This document shows, piece after piece, positions 1-11,498 of a stretch of 58,000 bases of DNA (position 1 is its first letter; each line of letters starts with the position of its first letter). The stretch is from Cryptomeria japonica (lineage: Eukaryota > Streptophyta > Pinopsida > Cupressales > Cupressaceae): positions 436,578,230-436,636,229 of the forward strand of contig NC_081407.1 of NCBI RefSeq assembly GCF_030272615.1, in the 5' to 3' direction. Below the pieces are notes generated by a model. It was not told where the DNA came from and made no database searches. It saw nothing but the letters and a program-made list of their open reading frames with translations. Position numbers and translations under genes: made by a program.

Positions 1-1104
1 ACTTTCCCAAACACCTTGGAAAAAAAATCATAGATTCAAATACCCTTTTAGGTCTTACAAAATTCCCCAAAAGGAAAGGTCAAGGTCTAACAAGCAAAGG
101 GTTGAACCTGGTGAAGGTTAACTATCCTAAAGGGCTAATTAGGCCTCCATTTGTGAAGCAAATATATCCAAATGAACAAACCATATAATAAAAACCCCAT
201 GAGCATGTGGGGAACCATGAAACTTCATGGATTCCAGGGTTACATGCTTGCAATCATCGCCATTTTCCTTCTAGGGTAGCTTTGTTGTTTAAGGACTAGG
301 TAGCCACATAGAGATGTCTACCTGGGGTCTGTTCAAACACACACCTCCCTTGCTCCTCCTACAAAATTATTTTGGAATCTTAGAATACATAGGCCAAAAT
401 TTCATTTCACCCAATCCCATGAGTTTTAGATAGATAAATTGCAAGTTATGGCCATGGAGAAGCAAAACCCTAGGTAAACCCTAGTTTTCCGGGTACCTAC
501 AACAAAATTGGAATAACAGGAGAAAAACACATAGTCTGAACCTCTAAACAAAGCCAAATCAAAGGTGACTCACTACTATAACAAAATCACATCATTGGGG
601 ATTGATCTCAATCTGTACAATACCGTACCCCGTGCCAAAACTCCAGAATTACAAGAAAAACTCAGAATTTCATTAGTTTGTAGTCATCAAAGCCTTCCTC
701 CGTATAGTCTAACCTTGGGAATTGGATCCTCAAGGTATATGTACCTCTCCACAACTACTCTCAACTAAAAACAAGAGGTTAGAGCTGTTGGAGGAGTTCA
801 AACAAACAAAAATTCAAAATTTGCATAAAAGTTGCTAATGACAACTTTTGACAACTTTTGACAAAGTTGTCAAAATGTCATTCCTCACCTCCTAATGCCT
901 TTGGTTAAGATTAACCCCTCCTAAAACACCCTAGATGTGCTAAAACCACTAGGATAACTTTGTCCTACACACACTTGATCCTCTTTTATCTAAAAGTCCT
1001 AATTGGCTTATCAAGATGCCAAAATAAGAGTTTGGCTCAGAAGATGGGGTCTCTTATTACAAACACAATGCATGATTGAAAAACATGTAAAACATCCTGA
1101 GACA
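1..1104 (-). mobile_element. Partial LTR-like end of a minus-strand retroelement
   Basis: No coding signal is convincing here. On the minus strand a TG-starting segment begins at 1104, just downstream of a purine-rich tract and a long minus-strand reading frame, which is the order expected for reading frame, polypurine tract and 3' LTR. Positions 830-880 hold repeated ACAACTTTTG-type words, which also occur in solo LTR F near 33.4 kb, so the two may be distantly related. The other end lies outside the window, so neither length nor target duplication can be checked. A non-LTR origin is possible. Confidence 0.35.
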
Positions 1105-1107
1105 TGT

Positions 1108-1133
1108 TTGATTCCTTATCCTTCCTCCTCTAA
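1108..1133 (-). other. Polypurine tract of the left-edge element
   Basis: On the minus strand this reads AGAGGAGGAAGGATAAGGA, an almost pure purine run, directly after the end of the acidic reading frame and about 9 bases before a TG dinucleotide. It is a plausible plus-strand primer site. The short gap to the presumed LTR start is atypical. Confidence 0.35.
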
Positions 1134-2676
1134 GCTTGATTGATCAACTTGAAGGGTTTATCTTTCACCACAACATTCATTAGCAATGTGATATGTTGGT
1201 CATCAACATTAACTTTAACTTTCAACACATCATTATCATGAAGACCAACAACAAGTAGTGAATTGGGACACTTAACTTCCAATGGACTATTTACTTCAAA
1301 CTCCTCTTCTAGTAGGTCAAAATCTTTAAGTTCATCATTCTCCAAATTATTAAAATCAGAATGTTTACCTTCAACGTTACCTACCATGAAAATCTCCCAA
1401 GCCATTACAAAGTCTATACAACTTGCCTCAAAATGTCATTCTGAAGGATGAATCCTACATGAATCACATGTTGAAAAAGCTAACATGTCTCATGAGAAGA
1501 TATGACTACTCATCTCTATGACCAGTTCTGACATGAGATTCATTTTCCTTTCCATTTCTTCTACTGAGGTACGTTCAATGCTATCTTTTCCTTGCAAAGT
1601 TTGAAACTCCTCTTCATGATGTACAACATCAATTCCCTGCAAAAAATCATCAGTATTAGCAATTTCATTACCAAGGTTATGAGTAACTGATGAGTAAGAT
1701 ATTTCTCTTGAAATTTCATTAGAATGTGTGAAATCAAATGAAGACTTTCCTATTTCATGTTGTGGGTCTTGGTGAAGCACTTCCATTTTTGACTTTGTCT
1801 CTTGCATACACTTTGCACTTCCTCGCACTCCTTCAACCTAGAACATATCACAAAAAAATTGTTGCAATAAGAGTTCAGTCTCATGTATGTATGCATTTTC
1901 ATTGTTATTTATCACGACTTCTAACTCTCTCTCATGAATTGCATAAATTTTATCTAGACATTCATCAAAAAGTCTTTGGCAAGTTTGAATGCAGTTTTGA
2001 CTTGTTTCTATGTTTGCATCAAAAGTCTCAACATCTGAGTCATTGTTACAAAAAGGGAAGAGGTCTTCCACTACTTCATCCAAGAATATACTACATTCCC
2101 TTTCATCATTAACACTCTCTTCAACCAAATCAACAAAAATTATGCATTCCAATGAGCAGCTCATATCATCCTTGGTCATGAAAACATTCTCAAACACATC
2201 ACTGTTGTCTAAACAAGAGAAGTTGTCATCATTATTTTCAATCACTTTCAAATATTCTCTAAAATCTTATTCCTTTCTTATGAATTCAATACCAAGATCA
2301 GCATTATCAACCTCTAAACATGAAAGATTAGCATTCATAACTTTGTCCAAGAAATCATCCATTATTGAATCAGCTTCTTTACAAATCGAATCTATACCCA
2401 AATTGAGTTCAACCTCATCATGTGGGACTAATTCAATACTCATTTGATTAGGAGAAGAAGAGTCAGTCGTTAACGTACCAACTTTGTCCTTTCTTATAGT
2501 GATCTCTCCATCATGTTGGTCTTTGTCAATCAACTCCTTATGGGGGTTGGTTGTGAGTCTTCTTGTGATATGTAAAATAGGAATTGCTCTTTGAATTCAT
2601 CTGTAAGGTCCCAATGGTATTCCAATGGAGTGAATACTTCTGTGAATTTAATTTCCTCCTTCAAGCATAAGTCCAT
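1130..2676 (-). pseudogene. Broken acidic reading frame upstream of a polypurine tract
   Basis: Four open stretches (2533-2267, 2251-1838, 1828-1490, 1405-1130) lie in one minus-strand frame. Together they make about 467 codons broken by in-frame stops (near 2267, 1838 and 1490). A frameshift near 2540 links them to an upstream stretch starting at an ATG at 2676. The product is rich in Asp, Glu, Asn and Ser. It has no zinc knuckle, no protease, RT or integrase motif and no obvious membrane segment. I do not recognise the family. Its place just before a purine tract and an LTR-like sequence suggests an extra 3' reading frame of a retrotransposon, in the position where some Ty3/gypsy lineages carry env-like or unknown genes. 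It could equally be the internal region of a non-autonomous element. Confidence 0.4.
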
Positions 2677-2912
2677 TCTTTCAAGGAAAAAAAAACAATT
2701 AGCTTCACAATGCTTGTTTGTGAAGTGTATTCTACAGCCATCTAATATGCAATGTCAACCACACACTTGGAAACACCCATATCTTTCAGACATCGATTCA
2801 AGCTACTATGTGAAAATATAATTTCTTCGAAGGAATAAAGAAATTTCTCAACTTTGTTTTGTGAATGGTTACTATGGAAATCATGTTGAGAATGTACATG
2901 AAACTGTAGCGT

Positions 2913-4590
2913 TGTAAATTGTACACCCTTGCTAAGGTGGTACAATTCTATGCTTAGTTTATCACTCGCCTTAGTGTGTTTGTATCTTGAATTGTAATTT
3001 CCTTTTAAGCATTTAATTAATTAATTTAATTAAATCTAAAGTCTTATTTCATCACTCCCCATATCATAAAATTGGGCCCTTTACCCTAAGTGTGCCCCTT
3101 TTTTATTTATTCCTCCAATGAATCATTCAATCATAAACTCTAATTATGTCTTATTTCGACCTTTAAGGCCCAATTTCGCATATCAAAACATCTCTAAATC
3201 AGCTGTAACTTTGTGATTCGCTCTAATATCATCATATCTAATGACTCTAAAAATTTGGTGAAAATTTGGTCAGACCAGGTGCACTTTGCACCTGGTCCTT
3301 GACATTTTTCCCAAAATTTTGGGAGCATAATTCTATGATACTATAATGCTTAACCCCAATTAATTGGTGGGAAATTCAAATCCTAGGTCCACCTAAAGAT
3401 GAAATTAAGATCTAGGTTTTCATACATAAGAGCTCTCTTTCTTCATTTAAAGGCATCTAATCTAATCTACGAAAAAGGAAGTTTTTGGCTAACCGATCAC
3501 AAGGAACCTTCTATGTAGTGAAAGAGAGGCTTATGTAGAGTCTTCAACAACATTAATCAAGCATTCATAAAATGTTCATCAAGCCTTCATAATCAATTAG
3601 GATCCTTGAATATATTGAAGAATAATAGGAGATCAAGTGGTTTATATCTCTCCCTTGGGGGTTGGTATGGTTTCATGTTATTTTCAAGTCTTTGTATGAG
3701 CTTCTTTACACTCATTTTCACATTTACATTCAAGATTTAGATCATTTAGCACATTTAATTTAGAGAATTCTCATTTACATTTACATGCATTTAGGGTTTA
3801 CTCTCCAAAGCCTAGGGTAGCTCTAGTTTATTATCTTTCTCATTTTAGGGTCTTGCACACACACAAGATTCCTACACACACTATTCTACTATACAAATAG
3901 GCAATTTGTTGAGGTGGAAATAATTGAAATAGGGGTTTGACTAAGGCAAAACCCTACATAGCCACCAAAACCCTCTCTTTTTAGTTGTAGGTGCAGGTAC
4001 AGGTACCCGAGAGACTTTCAGGATCAAAAGAAGACACAAGGACTATTGCAAGCCTCATATCTACCCTAAAACCATAAGGGACAGGGGCATTGCACCCTGG
4101 TCCTACCCAAGATAGGGGCATAGTTCCCTAGTCCCCCCACTTTAAGGTGATTTTCAGCAGGGTGGTGTCTCATAACCTTCAGTTTGCAGTCTCTCAGTTG
4201 TAGCTCTCTGACAGACAAAACAAGACCAGAGAATGGCACTCCTATCCATGTCATTTTGGCTAATTTTTCAACACTAGGTACACATTCAAATTCCTTCCCC
4301 TTCTTTGCTTTCAATATCTCAATTTTAGATCTACAAGTTTCTACAATTTCAATTCATATATGCTTCATTGTTTATCTCCTAGTCTAGTTGATCAATCATA
4401 TCCTAGTTTTCACGTCCTTTCTTCATACACAACAAGAAGAATATAAATCCTAAGAGATTTTCTTTGAATCTCTCTTTCTCACAAGAATTATTCAAAGTGA
4501 GCTATCTCCCTAGGCTCTTTCATATTCCCAATGTGTTGGCAAAAGTGGGATTAGGTCCTAGTCACCCGGTCTTGCTTTTTCCCTACCACA
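2913..4590 (+). mobile_element. LTR of element H (left copy)
   Basis: A 1.68 kb segment from TGTAAATTG to CTACCACA, directly followed by a primer-binding-like site. Most of it can be aligned by eye with 15271-15430 plus 18303-19722. Shared blocks include the early TTAATTTAATTAAATCTAAAG block, the 'aaattgggcc' region, the 'gaggtggaaat ... aaaccctaca tagccac' block near 3930, and the GTGGGATTAGGTCCTA block near the end. Divergence is high, roughly a quarter of bases in the stretches compared, so this is old. No matching 5-bp target duplication is visible (AGCGT on the left, TAGGG after the right copy). Confidence 0.6.
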
Positions 4591-4592
4591 TT

Positions 4593-4611
4593 TTGGTGAG
4601 CCCGACGTGAA
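4593..4611 (+). other. Primer binding site of element H
   Basis: TTGGTGAGCCCGACGTGAA lies 2 bases after the LTR end. The TGG start pairs with a tRNA 3' CCA end, as expected for minus-strand priming. I cannot name the tRNA with confidence; it is neither the initiator-Met type used by the copia elements here nor the Asp type. Confidence 0.5.
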
Positions 4612-4930
4612 TACAATCTTCTTTAATTCTGGTTTATGTTCTTAGATCTGAGTGTTTTTTTATTTGAAATTCAAATTTACATTTTAAAGTTTCAATTCCT
4701 TGCAAATTTAAAAAATCTAGAGGTCAGTTTTGTCAAAACCCTAATTTTTCAATTCAAAATTGAACTTGTGGATAGCTTAATTTGGATCATTAATTTCAAA
4801 TCTGATTTAGGAACACAATTAACTCATAAATTCATTTTCTAAATCAACATTTAGAGTTCTTTCATGGTTAAAATTCAACATTTCCTTCTATTTTGCATAT
4901 GTTATCATTTGAAAGAGGAAAATTGTTGTC

Positions 4931-5528
4931 ATGATGCATTCATTTCATAAATGTGATAATGGGTTAGTTTCCCTTGCTTCAATTTTTCCATCTCTTAAAG
5001 AACCTCGTCCTATCTATGACACCATTTTAGTGCCTAAACGAGTTGTTACCAACCCCTTAAAAACTCTCCCATTCTCTAAAGATTAAGATTTGAAGAGTGA
5101 TCTTGACAATTCTCCTAAAATGTGCCCTTCCCATCTAGCTATCTTATAGGAAGAGGATGATATCATAAACACCTTTCTTAATGTTACTTTACCTTCTTCA
5201 CATGATGCCAATCTAACTAAAAATGTATTGATGGAATTTGACTTATCTTCTCCTAAATTTGGTCTTACCAATGGGGGCATGTTAGTGCAACAAGAGGTTA
5301 TGAGCACTTCTTTCAAAGATCTCCTTCCTAAGCATGAATATTTGGAGAAAGATGTTCATCTCCCTCCTAAAAAATACTCCCCTCATGAGGATCATTTTGT
5401 GCAAGAAGATGGTATTGTCCCTACTTTTCCTACTGATGGCATTTCCTCTTTTTAATTCAACAAAATTCCAACTAGAGATGACGCATTAATGAGAATTGAT
5501 TCTCCTTGCCCCAAAGCTTGTCCATAAG
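4931..5528 (+). pseudogene. Internal reading frame remnant of element H
   Basis: From an ATG at 4931 one frame runs about 199 codons to a stop at 5525, broken by three in-frame stops (near 5084, 5146 and 5453). It is acidic and Pro/Ser-rich in part, with no motif I can recognise. It follows the H primer site by about 320 bases, the place where gag begins in an LTR element. It stops where the LTR of element A begins, so the rest of H was either displaced by A or lost. It could be a degraded gag leader or an unknown lineage-specific protein. Confidence 0.4.
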
Positions 5529-6317
5529 TGAAGCAGTCACCGATGAGGAGGGACCTCAAGGAGATCAATCCAACCTAGTCAGAAAGAGTAGACACAACAG
5601 AAACACATAGATATAATGGAGGCAATACAAAATAGATAGTTTTATTGCATGAAAGTTAATTACATCCAATCGGTAATAACTGGGTTACAACATACAGGCA
5701 CACAGGCCTGGTAGAATAGGTCACACCGGAACCTTGAATCGAAAGATCCATCTTCTAGGCACAATCTATCTATCTGATACTTCTTAATTCTCTGATTGAT
5801 TACATTCTAAATCATAATTACAAATATATATATCAATCCAAAGGATCTAGTCAGCCCAAAAGGGATCAAAACCTGAAGAACAAGACCTAATGTGCAAAAT
5901 GAACAAGGTCGACCTCTGCCAAGAGATTCCTCTGGAAAATCCAAAGGATGAAATGTAGAAGGTTAGACACACACCAAGAAACATTGAGATCAACTTCCAA
6001 GGCTCTGCAAGCTTTTGAATGGATTCCGGTAGATCACCAGAATAGGTCTCAGACAACCGACAACAAAGGAACAACCGATAACAAGAAATTGTCAAGGAGA
6101 GCGGTAGTGATATCTTGTCGGAAAGTGATCCAAAAGAGATGTGGTTTGAAAGAAAGAAAGATGATCATGTCTTGAACTAGAATCAAACTCCATAGGATTT
6201 GGTGAGCTAAAATTGGGACACACAAAAAGGAAAACTGAAACTGCAGACAAAACAGAAAAGAAATGTTTTTGGTTGATGCAAGATTGTTGTGAACTGGGGA
6301 TGCTCCTACATCAAACA
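5529..6317 (-). mobile_element. 3' LTR of gypsy element A
   Basis: Read on the minus strand this 789-bp segment starts TGTTTGATG and ends CTGCTTCA. It lies immediately downstream of the chromodomain end of A's polyprotein. A run of stop codons, a TATATATA stretch near 5827 and a promoter-like AT-rich centre fit an LTR. There is no second copy in the window because A is truncated at its 5' end, so both borders are estimates. Confidence 0.55.
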
Positions 6318-6344
6318 TCTGGGGTTAATCAAAAGTGAGCTTCT

Positions 6345-7824
6345 CACTTTTTGGGGGTCATAGGGAAACCAAGGCGGTCTACCTCTACTTGAGAAATCCA
6401 AGATGAATCTTCAACTGGTATGCTCTTCCACTTCACAATATATTATTTTTACTGACTGTTTTGGGTACTATGCCCAATCCTATTGTCCAAAATCTCTTCA
6501 ATCTGATCTGGTTCTTTCAAGGGCAATTGCTTCTCCAAGTATGTAACATTGTCCTCACTGAATTCTAGTTCATGGTACTCATGAAGGTCTGCAATGTTGA
6601 ATATAGGTGAAATACTTAGACTATTCGGTAGCTCCACTTCATATGCATTTCCAGAACTGAACTTCCTCAAAATCTTACAAGGTCCAAACTTCCTCATCAA
6701 CAACTTATTATAAGTTCCAATCGGGAATCTCTCTTCTCAAGTATACCATCACTTCATCTCCAACTTAAAATTCCTTATGTCTCCTCTTCTCATCTACCTT
6801 CTCCTTATATTTTCTATTCATGTCTTCAAAATGTTGTCTAACCTGAATATGCAATGCTACCATGTGATCTGCAAAATCTTCTGCTTCTGAACTCTTTAGG
6901 TCTTCACTGCTAATGTCTCTCAATTTTGTTATTCCTCTAGGATGCACTTCGGTAACAATCTCAAAAGGTGTTTTTCTGGTACTTCTATTCATTCAATTGT
7001 TATAGGAAAACTCTACTTGTGCTAGGATCAAATCCCAACTTCCATTTTTTTCTCCCACTAAACATCTCAACAAGTTTCCCAAACTCCGGTTAACTACCTA
7101 TGTCTATCCATCAGTCTGTGGATGAAAATTAGAACTGAACTTTAAATATGTCTTCATCTTATTCCAAATTTTTCTCCAAAAATAGCCAACAAACTTAGTA
7201 TCCAAGTCTGAAACTATGCTCTTAGGTAATCCATGCAATATCACTACTTCCTTGAAAAATAGGTCTGCTACATGCAATGCATCTGATGTCTTCTTATAAG
7301 GTATGAAATGAGCCATCTTTTAAAATATATCCACTACCACAAATATAGAATCATTCCCTCTCGGTGTCTTAGGCAATCCAAGTACAAAATTCATGCTTAT
7401 ATCCTCCCAAGGTTTTATTGGTACTGTCAAAGGTTTATACAATCCCACATTCTGACTACTACCTTTTGCAACTTGACAAACTCTACAACTCTGCACATAC
7501 CTCTTAACATCCTTATGAATATGGGGCCAAAAGTACTGCTCACTCACCAATACAATTGTTTTATCAATGCCAAATTGTCCAGCTAAACCTCCTATATGTT
7601 TATCTTTGATTAGGTTATCTCTCATGGAAATCTTAGGTATGCATAACTGAACTCCCTTGAATAGCATCCCATCCTGAATGAAATAATCCAACCATTTGCT
7701 TCTATCCACCATAATCGGTTCTCTACATGCTTTCCAAGGTTCTACAAAATTCGGGTCTTCATCATACAAGCTCTTCAAATCTTCAAAACCTAATACTGTC
7801 ACTCTCATCTCTGTCAGCAAATTC
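6345..7824 (-). pseudogene. Element A integrase and chromodomain
   Basis: The minus strand encodes a Ty3/gypsy integrase after the RNase H: an HHCC zinc-binding segment (HIGG... then C-x2-C near 7480), the catalytic core, and a C-terminal domain. At the very end is a chromodomain-like stretch (EEILDNR ... YIVKWK ... W, 6380-6530), which marks A as a chromovirus. This domain is thought to guide integration to heterochromatin. Key residues are lost: the first catalytic Asp is Asn (MNFVLGLP, near 7400), the second Asp survives (SDLDTKF), and the Glu of the TDGQTE motif is a stop. More stops and frameshifts occur near 7015, 7100 and 6450. The gene is dead. Confidence 0.85.
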
Positions 7825-8924
7825 CTTCTCCTACTCAATGCATCAACAACTTTGTTAGATTTCCCACTTTTATGCTTCAACACAAAGGTGTAATTCCACA
7901 AGAACTCTACCCATCTCACATGTCTTTGATTCAACTTACTCTGATTGTTCAAATATTGCAAAGCTTGATGATCTGTATACAACACAAAATCCTTAGGCAA
8001 CAAGTAATGTCTCCATTTCTTCAAGGCTTGAACTATGACATAAAATTCCTAATCGTACACTAAATATCTCTTCTGGTCATCATTTAATTTCTCACTGAAA
8101 TATGCTATTGCTCTCCCTTCTTGACTCAAAACTGCTCCTATTGCTATTCCACTTGCGTCACAATCCACTTGAAATACCTTATTGAAATTTGGTAAAGCCA
8201 ACATAGACTGCTCAGTCACTTTTTGCTTCAACAATTCAAAACTTTTGTTTTCTCTAGTGGTCCACTTGAATTCCTTCCGATCTTCCCTCATGGTCTCAGT
8301 CATAGGGTTACAAACTGAACTGAAATTTCTGATAAACTTCCAGTAAAAACTATCCAATCCATGAAATGATCTTACCTCTCCAATGATCTTCAAACCATTC
8401 TTAGATATCAAAAAGCCCAAATAGACTAACTCATCTTTCATGAAAGTACACTTCTTGATATTGATCAGCAACTTCTCTTATCTCAACCTCTACAAAACTT
8501 GTCTTAACTGCAACAAATGCTCCTCTTTTATCTTACTGAAAATCAGAATGTCATCCAAATACACAATAACAAACTTACCCAATAATTTCTTCAATGCCTC
8601 ATTCATCAGCCTCATGAAAGTACTCAATGCATTAGTTAATCCAAAAGGCATCACCAACCATTCATATAGTCCTTCATTTTTCTTAAATGTTGTCTTCCAC
8701 TCATCACCTTCTCTAATCCTGATCTGATGATATCCACTCTTCAAATATATCTTTGTAAAGTATTTTGCTCCACTCAAATGGTCCATTATGTCATCCATCC
8801 TAGGCAAAGGAAACTGATACTTCATTATGATCTTGTTTATTTCTCTTGGATCGATACACATCCTCCATTCTCCATTCTTTTTAGGTGCTAATACTGCACA
8901 AGGGCTCAGGCTTTACCTGATCAA
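7825..8924 (-). pseudogene. Element A reverse transcriptase and RNase H
   Basis: The Ty3/gypsy RT is clear: [11 protein letters not shown], the [15 protein letters not shown] block, VMPFGLTNA, and the intact catalytic YLDD box ([13 protein letters not shown], about 8530). The connection and RNase H domains follow (FKWTTRENKSFELLK; first catalytic Asp in VDCDASGIAIGAVLSQ near 8150; TDHQALQYL near 7970; DALSRR near 7830). Reading is broken at about 8470 and 8040 by stops. Order and spacing are normal for Ty3/gypsy pol. The gene continues on the minus strand into the integrase. Confidence 0.9.
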
Positions 8925-9637
8925 ACCTTTCTTCAATAGCTCATGCACTTATCTATTCAGTTCTTCATTCTCTACCGATGTCAACTGATGTGTAGCTTTG
9001 TTAGGAAAACTAGCTCCAAGAATGAAGTCCATGCAATGACTAATACTTCTAACATGTGACAATTCATCAGGAACATTATCTAAAATAATTTCCTCATATT
9101 CTGATAGCAAATCTCTTATCTATGTCAGGTGTTCTCCTACCGATTCTGGTCTCTCAGTCTTCTTAAGAATTAAGGAAAAGCACACATTCTCATGTCTCAG
9201 TCCATCCATGAATTTCCTTCCATCTACTAAACAGATTCTAGTATTTGTACATATTTCACTCTTCAAAGGTTGTTCCAAAGGTAACAAGGTTTTCTTCATC
9301 CCATTGGCCATAATGGTGTATGTATTCTTCCTCCCATCATGTATTGTCTAAGTATCAAACTTCCAAGGTCTTCCCAATAAAAGATGAAAAGTATCCATAG
9401 GCATAATATCACTTAAAGAAGGTTCCTCTAAATGTCCTCATGTCCTATCTTCCAAAGTTCTCATTCTAGTAACCATCTAGTTCTCTCCTCCGGTACAAAT
9501 TTCTATCGTCCTTTCGGTATGAATTACCTTCTTTGCTCACTTCCTTGTCCTTATCTTGATCTGTAATGGTTCCTCTTCCTCCTTTAAATCTTCCTCTGTT
9601 AAACCTTCCACTTCTACCTCTCTGTCTCTACTCATGT
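8925..9637 (-). pseudogene. Element A protease end and RT leader, truncated
   Basis: The minus strand still shows the motif order before a gypsy RT: an acidic leader (EEDLKEEEEPLQ), a retropepsin-like tail with LLGRPWKFDT near 9360, then DNVPDELSHVR, FILGASFPN and VHELLKKGLI just before RT. Several stops interrupt it. No gag, primer site or 5' LTR follows: at about 9637 the sequence switches to the opposite-strand copia gag of element B. The break is therefore inside the protease/gag region of A. Confidence 0.7.
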
Positions 9638-10636
9638 CTTGGCAAGGATATTTGGGAGATCGCTGAGAAAGGATGCACACCTTATGATCCGGCATCTGGC
9701 AATCCTGCTCCTACAGACCTGGACAAGAATATTGAAAATGATTGCAGAGCTAGAGAAGCCCTCTTGTGTGCACTTACTGATCAGCAAATCATGAGATTGA
9801 CTGATAAATCATCGGCAAAGGTTATGTGGGATAAATTGCAAACTCTGAATGAAGGTGATTCTAATGTCAAAATTGCTAAACTTAATGGTTATCGGGTAAG
9901 GTATGAAAAATTGAAGATGGAAGATAATGAAAGAATTGTTATGTTTATGGAAAGAGTAAATGAGATTGTTATGGGAATTCAATGTTGTGGAGGATCTCTG
10001 AGTGAAGATGAAATAGTTTTCAAAGTCTTGAGATCCCTTCCACTGGCTTACAAGATGAAGGCAACTGAAATTAATGAGTTGAGAACAATGGTAAACACTT
10101 CAGTTAACAGAGACATTTTGATTAGGAAATTATCTACTTTTGAGCTTGAAGAATTTGGACCTTCTCGAGCTCCAAAATATGAACCTTCTTTTCATGCATC
10201 ATGATCATCTACTGGCAAAAGTGATTGGAAAGCCTTATATGAAAAAGAATTGGAAGATATGAAGAAAGAGGATGAATAATTTGAGCAACTTGAAGCCCTA
10301 TTTGCTAGAAGAGTACCTAAAGTATCGACATGAAGTAAGTATGAAGGAAAAGAACCTTTTAAATGTTTTGCATGTAATAAGATTGGTCATTTTGCATCTA
10401 GATGTCCTGAAAGGAATACAAGATTTGAAGAAAGAGTTAAGAAATCATTTAAGCCTAATCAGAATAGATATAGATTGAAGAAAAGAAAACAGTGCTACAT
10501 AGCAGACAAGGAAGAAGTAAGTGATAACTCTGAGGATGAACCAGCAACAGATTCTGCTAGTGGATCCGGCAATGGAAAGGAATGGGTGTTCTATGATTTA
10601 AAGGAAGATGAATCGGAACCGGCTATATTGAAATAA
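9638..10636 (+). pseudogene. Element B gag with zinc knuckle
   Basis: The reading frame matches copia gag (UBN2 type): LGKDIWEIAEKG at the cut start, then the conserved LRSLP and INELR blocks (10030-10090), and a CCHC zinc knuckle CFACNKIGHFASRC near 10365-10406. An acidic linker follows, leading into the protease. Stops at about 10202, 10277, 10329 and 10634 break a frame that is otherwise continuous. About 30 N-terminal residues are missing compared with the gag starts seen in C and D. Gag packages element RNA into virus-like particles. Confidence 0.85.
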
Positions 10637-11498
10637 GAAAAGGCCCTGGCAGCAAAAGATGAAGATAAGGATGAATGGGTAATTGATAGCGGATGCTCAC
10701 ATCATATGACTGGATATAAAAGGAAATTTCTATCCCTGCAAGAATACAATGACGGTCAAGTCAGATTTGGAGATGACAAAGCATGTATGATCAAAGGTAG
10801 AGGTATTATTTCTCTGGATGGAAAGCATAATACTGATAATGTATATTATGTAGAAGGTTTAAATCATAATCTTTTGAGTGTTGGTCAATTGGTGGACAAG
10901 GGTTTCCAACTTTAGTTTAAAGATAGAAGATGCAAAATCATTAACAAAACTAGTTTGGAGATTGCAACCAGTACTCAGACTGGAGGTAATATCTTTCACT
11001 TGAATACTGGTAATAAGACATGTTTGATTGCTCATATTGATGAGAGTTGGTTATGGCATAAGAGGTTGTGTCATGTTAATTTTGATTGTATTGTTAAGAT
11101 TAGTTCAACTAAGGCAGTTAGAGATATACCTAAGATTATGAAGCCTCATAATCTGGTATGTAAGGAATGTCAATTGGGAAAGAAAGTTAGAACTTCTTTT
11201 AAGAGCATACATGATAAATCTAATGACGTGCTTGATTTTATTCACACTAATTTATGTGGTCCAACAAAGACTAGAAGCTTTCAAGATGATAGCTTTCAAG
11301 GTCCAACAAAGACTAGAAGCCTTTGAGAAATTCAAGATCTTTAAAGAAAAGTTTGAAATAGAAACTGGATTGAAAATCAAATGTTTGAGATCAAATCAAG
11401 GCGGTGAGTTCACTTCTCATAAATTTAACAGTTATTGTGAGACAAATAGAATTAGGAGATAGTTATCTGCACCTAGGACTCCTCAGTAGAATGGAGTA
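10637..11498 (+). pseudogene. Element B protease and integrase N-terminus, lesioned
   Basis: The aspartic protease active site is visible as WVIDSGCSHHMTG (10678-10716). The integrase HHCC zinc domain follows (WHKRLCHVNF near 11053, CKECQLGKK near 11160). The catalytic core is badly damaged: the first Asp is Asn (HTNLCGP), the segment normally holding the DDYSR block is deleted and replaced by a short duplicated GPTKTRS stretch (11260-11325), the second Asp is Asn (SNQGGEF), and TAG stops lie at 11460 and 11487. Only the Glu in VVERKN is kept, at 11502. This copy cannot make integrase. Confidence 0.85.
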
